Positions 1 to 6,479 of a stretch of 64,000 bases of DNA are shown piece after piece. Source of the stretch: Metabacillus bambusae (lineage in GTDB: Bacteria; Bacillota; Bacilli; Bacillales; Bacillaceae); NCBI RefSeq assembly GCF_017497975.1, contig NZ_JAGDEL010000007.1, forward strand, positions 1-64,000, given 5' to 3'. Each line of letters begins with the position of its first letter. The first letter of the stretch is position 1. The position numbers and the translations under genes were made by a program. A model generated the notes under the pieces. That model had not been told where the DNA came from and made no database searches. It saw only the letters and a program-made list of their open reading frames with translations.

Positions 1-402
1 AATCAATACATGTATTATTATAATCAAATACGAATTCAGGCAAAATTAAACTACCAGTCTCCAATAGAGTTTGGAGAACAAGTAGCTTAGGTGTTTTTTC
101 TAAGTCTCATTTAGATGGGTCAGTTCACAATGCCAATGCTTTTTTTTGTTGTCTAGGAAATTATAAAATTCTTGTACTGTGGCTAAGCGCTTGGCATCCA
201 GCTCCAGCGCCTAGCCCCTCTTGGGTCTACAGCCACTTAAGAATTGAAGGTAAAGAACACCTTCTATTCTTAAGCGTCTTATTTGCCCGAGGCTGTTCAA
301 GGCGCTTGCGCTTTTGTTCTTTAATTCGTGTATAAGCTCGCCAATCAGATATAGTTCTAAAAAGCATAAGCTATCCCAAGAAGCTAACGTTTTTGTTCTT
401 GT
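1..402. other. intergenic region at window edge
   Basis: No convincing gene is seen here. The stretch up to about 150 is AT-rich without a supported ORF. From 151 to about 323 it holds a copy of the dispersed GCGCTT-type repeat listed separately. The remainder leads into the 3' end of the minus-strand yrzA-like gene. Confidence 0.6.
151..323 (+). repeat. dispersed intergenic repeat, family B, copy 1
   Basis: About 173 bp starting GTCTAGGAAATTATAAAATT and ending in GCGCTTGCGCTTTTGTTCTT. It is nearly identical to 2058-2229 and related to 32188-32377 and 34378-34526. The core is AAGCGCTTGGCATCCAGCTC. Inside is a hairpin whose arms are CTTAAGAAT/GAAGGT and ACCTTC/ATTCTTAAG. It is non-coding; repeats of this look are common between genes in Bacillaceae (general knowledge). 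Confidence 0.85.
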
Positions 403-606
403 TTATGTAGCTTTAAAATGAACAACAGCACTGTAAAATCTTTTGCCTTCTTCAGAAACATACATCTGATGGGAGACAGAATGAACAGCCAATAAGATTG
501 CTTGGTTATGAACAATTTGCTCATTAATCTTTTTTTCAAGCTCATTGATTGTAGTAGCTTCAAATATTTCAATTTTATCTTTAATAATATCAAGTTGAAA
601 ATTCAT
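403..606 (-). CDS. yrzA: YrzA-like DUF2536 small protein
   Basis: A 67-residue soluble protein of unknown function. The sequence begins MNFQLDIIKDKIEIFEA and ends with SAVVHFKAT, which I recognise as the Bacillus YrzA/DUF2536 pattern: a short alpha/beta protein with no membrane segment or catalytic motif. A good ribosome binding site, GAGGTGG, sits five bases before the ATG on the minus strand. It is divergent from mtnN, as the yrzA region is near mtnN in B. subtilis. A 69-codon ORF in another frame over the same bases is a shadow. Family assignment is from memory of the sequence, so moderately sure. Confidence 0.7.
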   Translation of the reverse strand: MNFQLDIIKDKIEIFEATTINELEKKINEQIVHNQAILLAVHSVSHQMYVSEEGKRFYSAVVHFKAT

Positions 607-885
607 TATTCCACCTCAATCGTACACAGATTATGAATAAATTTTAACAAATGTTGAAGTGGATGAACAGGATTGAAAAGCATTTAATGATATATTTTCT
701 AAAAATGATAGAATAATCTTTTTTCACCAAAGATTAGACGAACCTTGATTTAGGTGCATGAAATATGTACACTTCTATTTGGAGGCTTACTACAAATTTA
801 TTAGTAAAATAATGTACTGAGCAAATATATAAATGGATGACTGATTAGTCGAAATGTTGATACATAATGGAAAGGAATTGACATA
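607..885. other. intergenic region between yrzA-like gene and mtnN
   Basis: A divergent intergenic space of 279 bp that must hold promoters in both directions. It is AT-rich. I see no clean -35/-10 pair with 17-base spacing, no riboswitch and no small ORF with a ribosome binding site. Confidence 0.5.
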
Positions 886-1578
886 ATGAAGATTGCAATA
901 ATTGGAGCAATGGAAGAAGAAGTAACAATACTTAGAGACAAGTTAGAAAATCAAGAGCAAGACATTATTGCTGGCAGTGAATTTACAAAGGGGATCTATA
1001 AAGGTGTTGAGGTTATTTTATTAAAATCTGGCATTGGTAAAGTAAATGCAGCTATGAGTACAACATTGCTTTTAGATCGCTACAAACCTGATTATGTTAT
1101 CAACACAGGGTCTGCAGGTGGATTCCATCCATCTTTAAACGTAGGTGATGTTGTCATTTCGACTGAAGTCAGACATAACGATGTTGATGTTACAGCTTTT
1201 GGCTATGAATACGGACAAGTTCCTGGATTGCCAGCAGCATACATACCTAACGAAATGCTTGTTGATGTGGCAGTGAAAAAGGCGGAAGAAATTAGTGATA
1301 TCCAAGTAGCAAAAGGTTTAATTGTGACAGGAGACTCTTTCTTAAATGATCCTGTTAAAGTTGAATTCATCCGCAGTAAATTTAAAGATCTTTACGCAGG
1401 GGAAATGGAGGCAGCTGCTATCGCTCAAGTATGTCATCAATTTAATGTTTCGTTTGTTGTAATTAGGGCATTATCAGATATTGCTGGTAAAGAATCAAAT
1501 GTATCATTTGATCAGTTTTTAGAACAGGCTGCTAAGCATTCAGCAGATTTAGTGTTGAAAATGATTGAAGCGATATAA
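886..1578 (+). CDS. mtnN: 5'-methylthioadenosine/S-adenosylhomocysteine nucleosidase
   Basis: Cytosolic enzyme (MtnN/Pfs) that cleaves adenine from methylthioadenosine and S-adenosylhomocysteine, feeding methionine salvage and the activated methyl cycle. The 230 residues match the family length. Visible features: N-terminal [12 protein letters not shown] with the acidic residue near position 12, NTGSAGGF near 75, GEMEAAAIA near 172-180, and the catalytic Asp in ALSDIAGKE near 198. The start follows GGAAAGGAA by about ten bases. In B. subtilis mtnN lies in an operon with mccA, mccB and yrhC; here yrhC follows directly, after a 190-bp gap with a small GTCTGAC/GTCAGAC hairpin. Confidence 0.97.
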   Translation: MKIAIIGAMEEEVTILRDKLENQEQDIIAGSEFTKGIYKGVEVILLKSGIGKVNAAMSTTLLLDRYKPDYVINTGSAGGFHPSLNVGDVVISTEVRHNDVDVTAFGYEYGQVPGLPAAYIPNEMLVDVAVKKAEEISDIQVAKGLIVTGDSFLNDPVKVEFIRSKFKDLYAGEMEAAAIAQVCHQFNVSFVVIRALSDIAGKESNVSFDQFLEQAAKHSADLVLKMIEAI

Positions 1579-1606
1579 GGAAGAGAGTTAGTTTGGAAGC
1601 TTATTA

Positions 1607-1634
1607 GGTCTGACTCGCTATAAGGGGTCAGACT
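1607..1634 (+). terminator. possible terminator hairpin after mtnN
   Basis: GTCTGAC and GTCAGAC form a 7-bp stem about 30 bases past the mtnN stop. It is not followed by a clear T run, so termination is only a guess. Confidence 0.35.
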
Positions 1635-1770
1635 GCTTAATTTAAACTTATGTCAAGGATGAAATATTTTACAACCCAATAGCCGCCCACTTGGTGAAAT
1701 TTACATGGTTAATAGTCTTGTAGACTATGTTAAGGTGAATATATAACACATCAAGTAGGTGGGGTATGAT

Positions 1771-2007
1771 ATGAATAAAAAGAAACTACAAGCACTTATC
1801 GTTGATTTTAAGCAATATGCTTTTATTCTATTAGCTGTAAGTGTGTTTTTATATATAGGAGTTACATTACCTGATCAAGGTAAAGCAGAAATTTACGATA
1901 ACGTTCTTATGATCACGACAATCTTATGTTTAATCAGTGCTTTTGTTTGTTTCAAAACATCCTTGAAGTTTAAAAAACAATTAGATCAAACTGAAGAGCA
2001 TAAATAG
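1771..2007 (+). CDS. yrhC: YrhC family membrane protein
   Basis: A 78-residue protein with two predicted membrane segments (about 17-33 and 47-65) separated by a short polar loop, and a charged, Lys-rich C-terminus. Sequence and position after mtnN match B. subtilis YrhC, whose function is unknown but which lies in the mtnN-mccA-mccB cysteine/methionine operon. The ATG at 1771 was chosen because AGGTGGGG lies seven bases upstream; a GTG at 1759 overlaps this ribosome binding site. A strong terminator follows the gene. Confidence 0.8.
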   Translation: MNKKKLQALIVDFKQYAFILLAVSVFLYIGVTLPDQGKAEIYDNVLMITTILCLISAFVCFKTSLKFKKQLDQTEEHK

Positions 2008-2023
2008 AATATGGTTTTGTTAT

Positions 2024-2055
2024 GAACGCTCCAAGTTAATTGGGGCGTTTTTTTT
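2024..2055 (+). terminator. rho-independent terminator of yrhC
   Basis: AACGCTCC and GGGGCGTT form an 8-bp stem (one G-T pair) with a short loop, followed directly by eight T residues. Confidence 0.85.
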
Positions 2056-2057
2056 AT

Positions 2058-2229
2058 GTCTAGGAAGTTATAAAATTTTTGTACTGTGGATAAGCGCTTG
2101 GCATCCAGCTTCAGCGCCTAGCCCCTCTTGGGTCTACAGCCGCTAAAGAATTGAAGGTAAAGAACACCTTCTATTCTTAAGCGGCTTATTTGCCCGAGGC
2201 TGTTCAAGGGGCTTGCGCTTTTGTTCTTA
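2058..2229 (+). repeat. dispersed intergenic repeat, family B, copy 2
   Basis: Near-identical to 151-323 over its full length and in the same orientation, with the same internal hairpin and the same GCGCTTTTGTTCTT end. The two copies flank the yrzA-mtnN-yrhC block, so recombination between them could delete or circularise about 1.9 kb. Confidence 0.85.
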
Positions 2230-2271
2230 ATTTTCAGAAAATAAAAACATTAACAAAACCAACAAAAACTA

Positions 2272-2300
2272 TTTACAGATTTGGAAATTGTGGATATAAT
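2272..2300 (+). promoter_or_regulatory. SigA-type promoter for the 31-codon ORF
   Basis: TTTACA at 2272-2277, a 17-base spacer, and TATAAT at 2295-2300. The -10 is a perfect match and the -35 has one mismatch, making it one of the strongest-looking promoters in the window. Confidence 0.75.
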
Positions 2301-2341
2301 TACCAATAATAAGGAAATTAAAACTAAGGAGGTCGAAGAAG

Positions 2342-2437
2342 ATGATCATGTCAATTACAACACAACCAACTACACGAAACATAAAAACTAAACATCTATT
2401 CGACCATTTTGGTGTATCCACCTTTTTATTTACTTGA
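2342..2437 (+). CDS. candidate 31-residue small protein or leader peptide
   Basis: Not a family I recognise. An ATG at 2342 is preceded by AAGGAGG (2326-2332) with a nine-base spacing, and the frame stops with TGA after 31 codons. The N-terminal half is rich in Thr, Lys and Arg (Thr at 6, 7, 10, 11 and 16) and the C-terminal end is more hydrophobic (GVSTFLF). The transcript would start near 2307 from the promoter just upstream and end at one of two tandem terminators at 2462-2542, so it looks like a self-contained 200-240 nt unit. It could encode a small protein, or be a leader peptide or sRNA; no amino-acid biosynthetic gene follows. Confidence 0.45.
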   Translation: MIMSITTQPTTRNIKTKHLFDHFGVSTFLFT

Positions 2438-2461
2438 GAAAGTAATTAGTTAAGTGAAATC

Positions 2462-2497
2462 ACGCCACAGGTTGATTAGATCAGCTTGTGGCGTTTT
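2462..2497 (+). terminator. first of two tandem terminators
   Basis: ACGCCACA and TGTGGCGT arms, extended by GGTTGA/TCAGCT pairing, then TTTT. It begins 25 bases after the stop codon of the 31-codon ORF. Confidence 0.8.
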
Positions 2498-2510
2498 ATA
2501 TGCAATATCA

Positions 2511-2542
2511 AAACGCCATAGGTTGCCCTGTGGCGTTTTTTT
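2511..2542 (+). terminator. second of two tandem terminators
   Basis: AAACGCCATAGG and CCTGTGGCGTTT arms with a four-base loop, followed by a T run. Its arms are near copies of the first hairpin's arms (GCCACAGG versus GCCATAGG), so the two may be a duplication or may form alternative pairings. Confidence 0.85.
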
Positions 2543-2677
2543 ATACTTAAATTTCTTGTTACATTTTCAAGTATAAATATGTACTCCGTAAATAGGCGTA
2601 CACATCCTCTACAGTTTTGGCAACCTAAGTTTTAGACATCAAGTGAGGTGCGAAATGCTTGTAAGGAGGTGATACAC

Positions 2678-2824
2678 ATGACGATCAACCTATTTTTTAT
2701 TACATTGACTCTTTCAGTGTCAAAACGAAAAAATTCTAAAGAAGAATTTGAAAGAAATTTAGAAGTTCAAAAAAGAATGGAACAATCTAAAGAAAAAGTA
2801 TTTATTGAATTTCATAACATGTAA
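2678..2824 (+). CDS. yrzI: YrzI family small protein
   Basis: A 48-residue protein matching the Bac_small_YrzI pattern: a hydrophobic N-terminus (MTINLFFITLTLSV), then a basic turn (KRKNSKEE) and a helical, charged C-terminal half (FERNLEVQKRMEQSKEKV). The family is described as probably sporulation-linked, with no known biochemical role. The start is secure because AAGGAGGTGATACAC precedes the ATG. It lies between the tandem terminators and sigK, whose neighbours also serve sporulation. Confidence 0.75.
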   Translation: MTINLFFITLTLSVSKRKNSKEEFERNLEVQKRMEQSKEKVFIEFHNM

Positions 2825-2857
2825 GCAGGATGAAAAAAATAATTGGAGGCGATGACT

Positions 2858-2911
2858 ATGTTGAGAATTGAACTTTTAGTACATTTAATTGTAGAGAAGG
2901 ATTCTGCCTAG
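2858..2911 (+). CDS. possible 17-residue ORF after yrzI
   Basis: A 17-codon ORF starting at ATG 2858 with TTGGAGGCGATGACT before it, a convincing ribosome binding site. The product is hydrophobic then acidic (MLRIELLVHLIVEKDSA). It lies 33 bases after yrzI and before the terminator at 2958, so it would be co-transcribed. No family is recognised and such a short ORF could be chance. Confidence 0.3.
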   Translation: MLRIELLVHLIVEKDSA

Positions 2912-2957
2912 CTTATTTTGAAGGGTTAGTTAACAGTTTTAGCAAGAAAAAGCATAT

Positions 2958-2988
2958 AAAAAGAGAAGAGTGCAACTCTTCTCTTTTT
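2958..2988. terminator. bidirectional terminator between yrzI unit and sigK
   Basis: AAAAAGAGAAGAGT and AACTCTTCTCTTTTT arms around GC. It has a T run on both strands and lies between converging genes, so it can serve both. Confidence 0.85.
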
Positions 2989-2994
2989 AATCAC

Positions 2995-3717
2995 TTATTC
3001 CTTTTTACGATTTCTTTTTTCCTTTTCAGCACGGTAAAATTCATGAAACATCTTCATAAGCGCTCGCTTTTCGATTCTGGAAACATAGCTTCTTGAAATA
3101 CCAAGTTCTTTTGCAATTTCTCGCTGAGTTTTTTCCTTTTTTAAATCTAATCCAAACCGGCCGACAATTACCTCTTTTTCTCTTCCATCTAAAATATCAA
3201 TATATTCCTTTACTTTTTCTAACTCCATATTTAACTGGATAGTATCAATAACATCTTCATTCTCTGATTTCAGTACATCAATTAAGCTAATTTCATTTCC
3301 TTCTTTATCCTGGCCAATTGGATCATGTAAGGAAACATCTTTCTTTGTTTTCTTTAAAGCTCTTAAATGCATGAGGATTTCATTTTCTATACAACGAGCG
3401 GCATATGTTGCAAGTTTTGTACCCTTTCCCTGTGAATAGCTTTCAATTGCTTTTATCAATCCAATTGTACCAATTGAAATAAGATCTTCGGAGTCTTCCC
3501 CAGTGTTTTCAAATTTTTTTACGATGTGAGCAACGAGTCGCAAGTTATGTTCGATCAAAAGATTTCTCGCATACTCATCACCCTCTGACATAAGTCGCAA
3601 ATATTTCTGCTCGTCAGTCGCAGACAAAGGCTGTGGGAAGGCATTATTTTTTACATAGGATACTAAGAACACTAATTCTTTTACGAAAAACCCTAGTGCT
3701 GTAATGAGCCCTGACAT
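2995..3717 (-). CDS. sigK: RNA polymerase sporulation sigma factor SigK (pro-form), uninterrupted
   Basis: Late mother-cell sigma factor that transcribes coat and cortex-maturation genes. All 240 residues are in one frame. The N-terminal ~20-residue pro-sequence is hydrophobic ([13 protein letters not shown]) and is followed by the conserved [13 protein letters not shown] junction, where SpoIVFB cleaves in B. subtilis. Region 2 ([31 protein letters not shown]) and region 4 ([20 protein letters not shown]) are complete. In B. subtilis 168 the gene is split by the skin element; here there is no interruption and no recombinase gene. The ribosome binding site AGGTGGAGG lies just before the ATG at 3717. 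Confidence 0.97.
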   Translation of the reverse strand: MSGLITALGFFVKELVFLVSYVKNNAFPQPLSATDEQKYLRLMSEGDEYARNLLIEHNLRLVAHIVKKFENTGEDSEDLISIGTIGLIKAIESYSQGKGTKLATYAARCIENEILMHLRALKKTKKDVSLHDPIGQDKEGNEISLIDVLKSENEDVIDTIQLNMELEKVKEYIDILDGREKEVIVGRFGLDLKKEKTQREIAKELGISRSYVSRIEKRALMKMFHEFYRAEKEKRNRKKE

Positions 3718-3936
3718 ACCTCCACCTCCACTAAATCTTTATGTAGGCTAATGCCTATAAGTCATGTTTATGTGTGAGGAAGGTAGTTCGTGCATGTACA
3801 ATGAAAGAAGATAAAATTCTAAGGGACTATTTTAAAGATTTATAGATTTTGGACATCGATATGACAAGAGCCTAAACGTTTATGGGGGAATGTTCATATT
3901 TATATGGTAAGCAAATAAATGAGGGAGGAATCAGTC

Positions 3937-4092
3937 ATGTATAGTTATTCACCTTATAGTCCAGGTCCATATCCGTATTATCCAACCTATGGAGGCTTAG
4001 GTTATAGCTACTGGTATGCATTTATCGTTGTTTTGTTAATCTTATTGCTCGTTATTGGTGGGGGATATTATTATTATAATCATATTCGTTAA
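3937..4092 (+). CDS. YjcZ/SscA-like small spore protein
   Basis: A 51-residue protein: a Tyr/Pro/Gly/Ser-rich N-terminal half (MYSYSPYSPGPYPYYPTYGG) and one membrane-like segment, WYAFIVVLLILLLVIGGG, then YYYYNHIR. The segment F-IVVL-ILL-IG is the signature of the YjcZ/SscA sporulation peptides, but those usually have a short Gly/Tyr-rich start, so this is a relative at best. The start follows GAGGGAGG by eight bases. It sits upstream of and divergent from sigK. A perfect inverted repeat follows the stop. Expression during sporulation is an inference. Confidence 0.65.
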   Translation: MYSYSPYSPGPYPYYPTYGGLGYSYWYAFIVVLLILLLVIGGGYYYYNHIR

Positions 4093-4098
4093 TAGTCC

Positions 4099-4134
4099 TG
4101 AATGGTCCTTAGGCAAAATGCCTAGGACCATTCA
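4099..4134 (+). terminator. hairpin after YjcZ-like gene
   Basis: TGAATGGTCCTTAGGC and GCCTAGGACCATTCA arms (one mismatch) around a short A-rich loop, seven bases after the stop codon. The stem is very stable but only a few T residues follow. Confidence 0.6.
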
Positions 4135-4289
4135 AGCTTTATGAACAGAGTTAATTCATAAAATAATATAGTGGTGTATGTAAACAAATGTTATAATAAC
4201 ATTCACTAATTATATGATACATACTTGTCTTAAAGGAAATACTAAAACTGTAATCTTAAGGGATAAAAGTTTGATTAGATAAAAAACAA

Positions 4290-4312
4290 AAAAAAGAGCC
4301 GTTAAACGGCGA
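4290..4312 (-). terminator. terminator of sda
   Basis: GCCGTT and AACGGC arms. On the minus strand they are followed by CTC and then a run of seven T residues, just past the sda stop codon. Confidence 0.65.
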
Positions 4313-4318
4313 GTAATT

Positions 4319-4459
4319 TTAAGAAGAAGCCTTAAGTACATGTCCTAATGAACGGCGCTTTATTTCAATTTTAATTAGCTCTATAAAATCATCATGTAGT
4401 TTCATTTCAGTTGCTTTGAAATAAGATTCAATTAACAATTCGTCAGAAAGTTTACGCAT
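4319..4459 (-). CDS. sda: Sda, replication-checkpoint inhibitor of sporulation kinase KinA
   Basis: A helical-hairpin protein that binds sporulation histidine kinases and blocks phosphorelay entry when replication is initiating or damaged. From the ATG at 4459 the product is 46 residues and carries the hallmark [19 protein letters not shown] and RRSLGHV. The ATG has no ribosome binding site at proper distance. AGGAGGTG instead sits eight bases before an in-frame ATT codon at 4475-4477, six codons upstream, where B. subtilis Sda has its annotated ATG as I recall it. Translation may therefore begin at ATT. DnaA boxes lie 130-230 bp upstream. Confidence 0.93.
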   Translation of the reverse strand: MRKLSDELLIESYFKATEMKLHDDFIELIKIEIKRRSLGHVLKASS

Positions 4460-4589
4460 GTATGATGGCCAACAAATTGGCTCTACACCTCCTAACATTT
4501 ATTTCATCCCTTATTGGGATTTCCTAATATGTTATATTTTGTTATTGATTTAAATCTAACATGAATAAATTGATAGAACAACCGTTCTC

Positions 4590-4688
4590 TTATCCACAGA
4601 TATTAGTGGATAAACTGTGGGTATATTGTTTATAAGGTGTAAAAAGTGAGGTATTTCAGAGGGGATAATGTGCATAATATTATCCACA
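4590..4688. promoter_or_regulatory. DnaA box cluster upstream of sda
   Basis: Two perfect TTATCCACA boxes at 4590-4598 and 4680-4688, one one-mismatch box on the other strand at 4605-4613 (AGTGGATAA) and a weaker site at 4616-4624. In B. subtilis sda transcription is known to respond to DnaA through such boxes, so these likely tie Sda level to replication initiation. They also precede the yqeG operon promoter. Confidence 0.8.
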
Positions 4689-4765
4689 ACTGTTGAAGGA
4701 ACTCGGAATTTGTCGAAAAGTTTTTATAATTATTCAAGCTTTTATGCATATAGTATAAGTTTCTT

Positions 4766-4794
4766 TTGAAAGTACGTGCTAAATTGGTTATGAT
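4766..4794 (+). promoter_or_regulatory. SigA-type promoter of the yqeG operon
   Basis: TTGAAA at 4766-4771, 17-base spacer, TATGAT at 4789-4794, about 40 bp before the yqeG start. Good match to consensus at both elements. Confidence 0.65.
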
Positions 4795-4834
4795 GTAAGA
4801 TGGCAAAAAAATGAATAATGAGGTGCTTAAACTC

Positions 4835-5350
4835 ATGTTACGACTATTTTTACCTAGTGAATATGTCAAGAGTATTTTTCATATTTCACCGCAAAAATTA
4901 AAAGAGAGTGGTATTAAAGGAATCATTACAGATTTAGATAATACACTTGTCGAATGGGATCGACCGAATGCAACACCACAATTATTAGAGTGGTTTAAAG
5001 AGGTTAAAGAGCAAGGAATGGATATTACCATTGTTTCTAATAATAATGAAAAACGGGTAAAAGCATTTTCAGAGCCTCTTAATATCAAATTTATTCATAA
5101 GGCTAGAAAGCCAATGGGTCAAGCTTTTTTAAGAGCAGCTAAAAAGATGAACTTAAAAAAAGCTGAAGTTGTTGTCATTGGTGATCAGCTTTTAACAGAT
5201 GTGTTAGGTGGTAATCGTACCGGCTTTCAAACGATATTAGTTGTTCCTGTCGCTTCTACAGATGGTTTCTTCACTAGAATTAACAGAAAAATCGAGCGAA
5301 GAATTATGGAAAGCTTAAAACGAAAAGGAATGCTTCAGTGGGAGGAGTAA
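4835..5350 (+). CDS. yqeG: YqeG family HAD-type phosphatase
   Basis: A HAD-superfamily hydrolase of the YqeG/GEP4-like group; the physiological substrate in bacteria is unknown. From the ATG at 4835 the protein has 171 residues. Motif I is TDLDNTLVEWD with nucleophile Asp33 and Asp35, motif II is ITIVSNNNE, the Lys is in KARKPMG, and motif III is VIGDQLLTDVLGGN. The ATG at 4835 has GAGGTG nine bases upstream and gives the N-terminus MLRLFLPSEYV typical of the family; an ATG at 4811 would add eight atypical residues. It is the first gene of the yqeG-yqeM operon, four bases before yqeH. Confidence 0.93.
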   Translation: MLRLFLPSEYVKSIFHISPQKLKESGIKGIITDLDNTLVEWDRPNATPQLLEWFKEVKEQGMDITIVSNNNEKRVKAFSEPLNIKFIHKARKPMGQAFLRAAKKMNLKKAEVVVIGDQLLTDVLGGNRTGFQTILVVPVASTDGFFTRINRKIERRIMESLKRKGMLQWEE

Positions 5351-5354
5351 AATC

Positions 5355-6461
5355 GTGTCAGAACAGCAATTTTCATGTATAGGGTGCGGTGTTTCCATAC
5401 AAACAGAAGACCCGAAAAAACTTGGTTTTGCTCCTGAAAGTGCGTTAGAAAAAGATGATATTATTTGCCAACGCTGCTTTCGGTTGAAAAATTATAATGA
5501 AATACAAGATGTCTCATTAACAGATGATGACTTTTTAAAGATTTTACATGGCATTGGTGAAACAAATGGATTAATTGTAAAAATTGTTGATATCTTTGAT
5601 TTTAACGGAAGTTGGCTCCAAGGAATTCAACGTTTTGTCGGAGGTAATCCAATTCTTTTAATCGGAAACAAAAGTGATATCTTACCAAAATCAGTCAAAC
5701 ATCAAAAACTAATTAATTGGATGAAAAGAGAGGCTAAGGAATTAGGCTTAAAACCAATTGATGTCTGCTTAGTTAGTTCTGCGAGGGGACATGGTATAAG
5801 AGAAGCTGCAGAGCTAATCGATATGTATCGAAATGGACAAGACGTGTATGTAGTCGGATGTACAAATGTTGGAAAGTCTACATTCATTAACCGAATGATC
5901 AAAGAAGTAGCCGGTGTAAATGATGTGATCACAACATCGCATTATCCTGGTACAACATTGGATTTAATTGAAATTCCACTTGAAAATGGTGCATCACTTT
6001 ATGATACGCCTGGAATTATTAATCATCACCAAATGGCGCATTTTGTTGATAAGCAAGACTTGAAGCTATTAAGTCCTAAAAAGGAACTAAAGCCAAAGGT
6101 ATTCCAATTAAATGAAAACCAAACATTATACTTTGGTGGACTTGCCAGGCTCGATTATGTAACAGGTGGAAGAGAGTCACTTGTTTGTTATATCCCTAAT
6201 GAATTGACGATTCATCGTACTAAGAGAGAAAATGCCGATTCATTGTATGAAAAGCATGCGGGAGAAATGTTAACCCCGCCAAGAAAAGATGATATGGATA
6301 CATTCCCTAAATTAATACCTCATGAATTTACGATCAAAGAAGGAAAAACAGATGTTGTTTTTTCTGGTTTAGGTTGGGTAACAATTAATAATCCTGGCAA
6401 AAAGATAGTTGCTTTTGCCCCTCAAGGAGTAAATGTAACACTAAGAAAATCGTTAATTTAA
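5355..6461 (+). CDS. yqeH: ribosome biogenesis GTPase YqeH
   Basis: A circularly permuted GTPase needed for 30S subunit maturation. The 368 residues start with a zinc finger (Cys8, Cys11, Cys38, Cys41), followed by the G motifs in the permuted order: G4 NKSD, G5 SSARG, then G1 GCTNVGKST and G3 DTPG. A C-terminal RNA-binding-type domain follows. The GTG start has GGAGGAG directly upstream. The next gene, aroE, begins 18 bp downstream, so the two are probably co-transcribed. Confidence 0.95.
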   Translation: MSEQQFSCIGCGVSIQTEDPKKLGFAPESALEKDDIICQRCFRLKNYNEIQDVSLTDDDFLKILHGIGETNGLIVKIVDIFDFNGSWLQGIQRFVGGNPILLIGNKSDILPKSVKHQKLINWMKREAKELGLKPIDVCLVSSARGHGIREAAELIDMYRNGQDVYVVGCTNVGKSTFINRMIKEVAGVNDVITTSHYPGTTLDLIEIPLENGASLYDTPGIINHHQMAHFVDKQDLKLLSPKKELKPKVFQLNENQTLYFGGLARLDYVTGGRESLVCYIPNELTIHRTKRENADSLYEKHAGEMLTPPRKDDMDTFPKLIPHEFTIKEGKTDVVFSGLGWVTINNPGKKIVAFAPQGVNVTLRKSLI

Positions 6462-6479
6462 ACGGGGAGAGGTCATATT

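Noticed and set aside
384-593. 69-codon minus-strand ORF over the yrzA-like gene
   Set aside because: It is in another frame of the yrzA-like gene, lacks a ribosome binding site and has a biased Leu/Lys composition.
4099-4134. Inverted repeat after the YjcZ-like gene as an attachment site
   Set aside because: It is directly behind a stop codon, fits a terminator-like hairpin, and there is no integrase or second copy.
4630-4869. 79-codon minus-strand ORF between sda and yqeG
   Set aside because: It overlaps the DnaA boxes, the yqeG promoter and the yqeG start, and has no family-like sequence.
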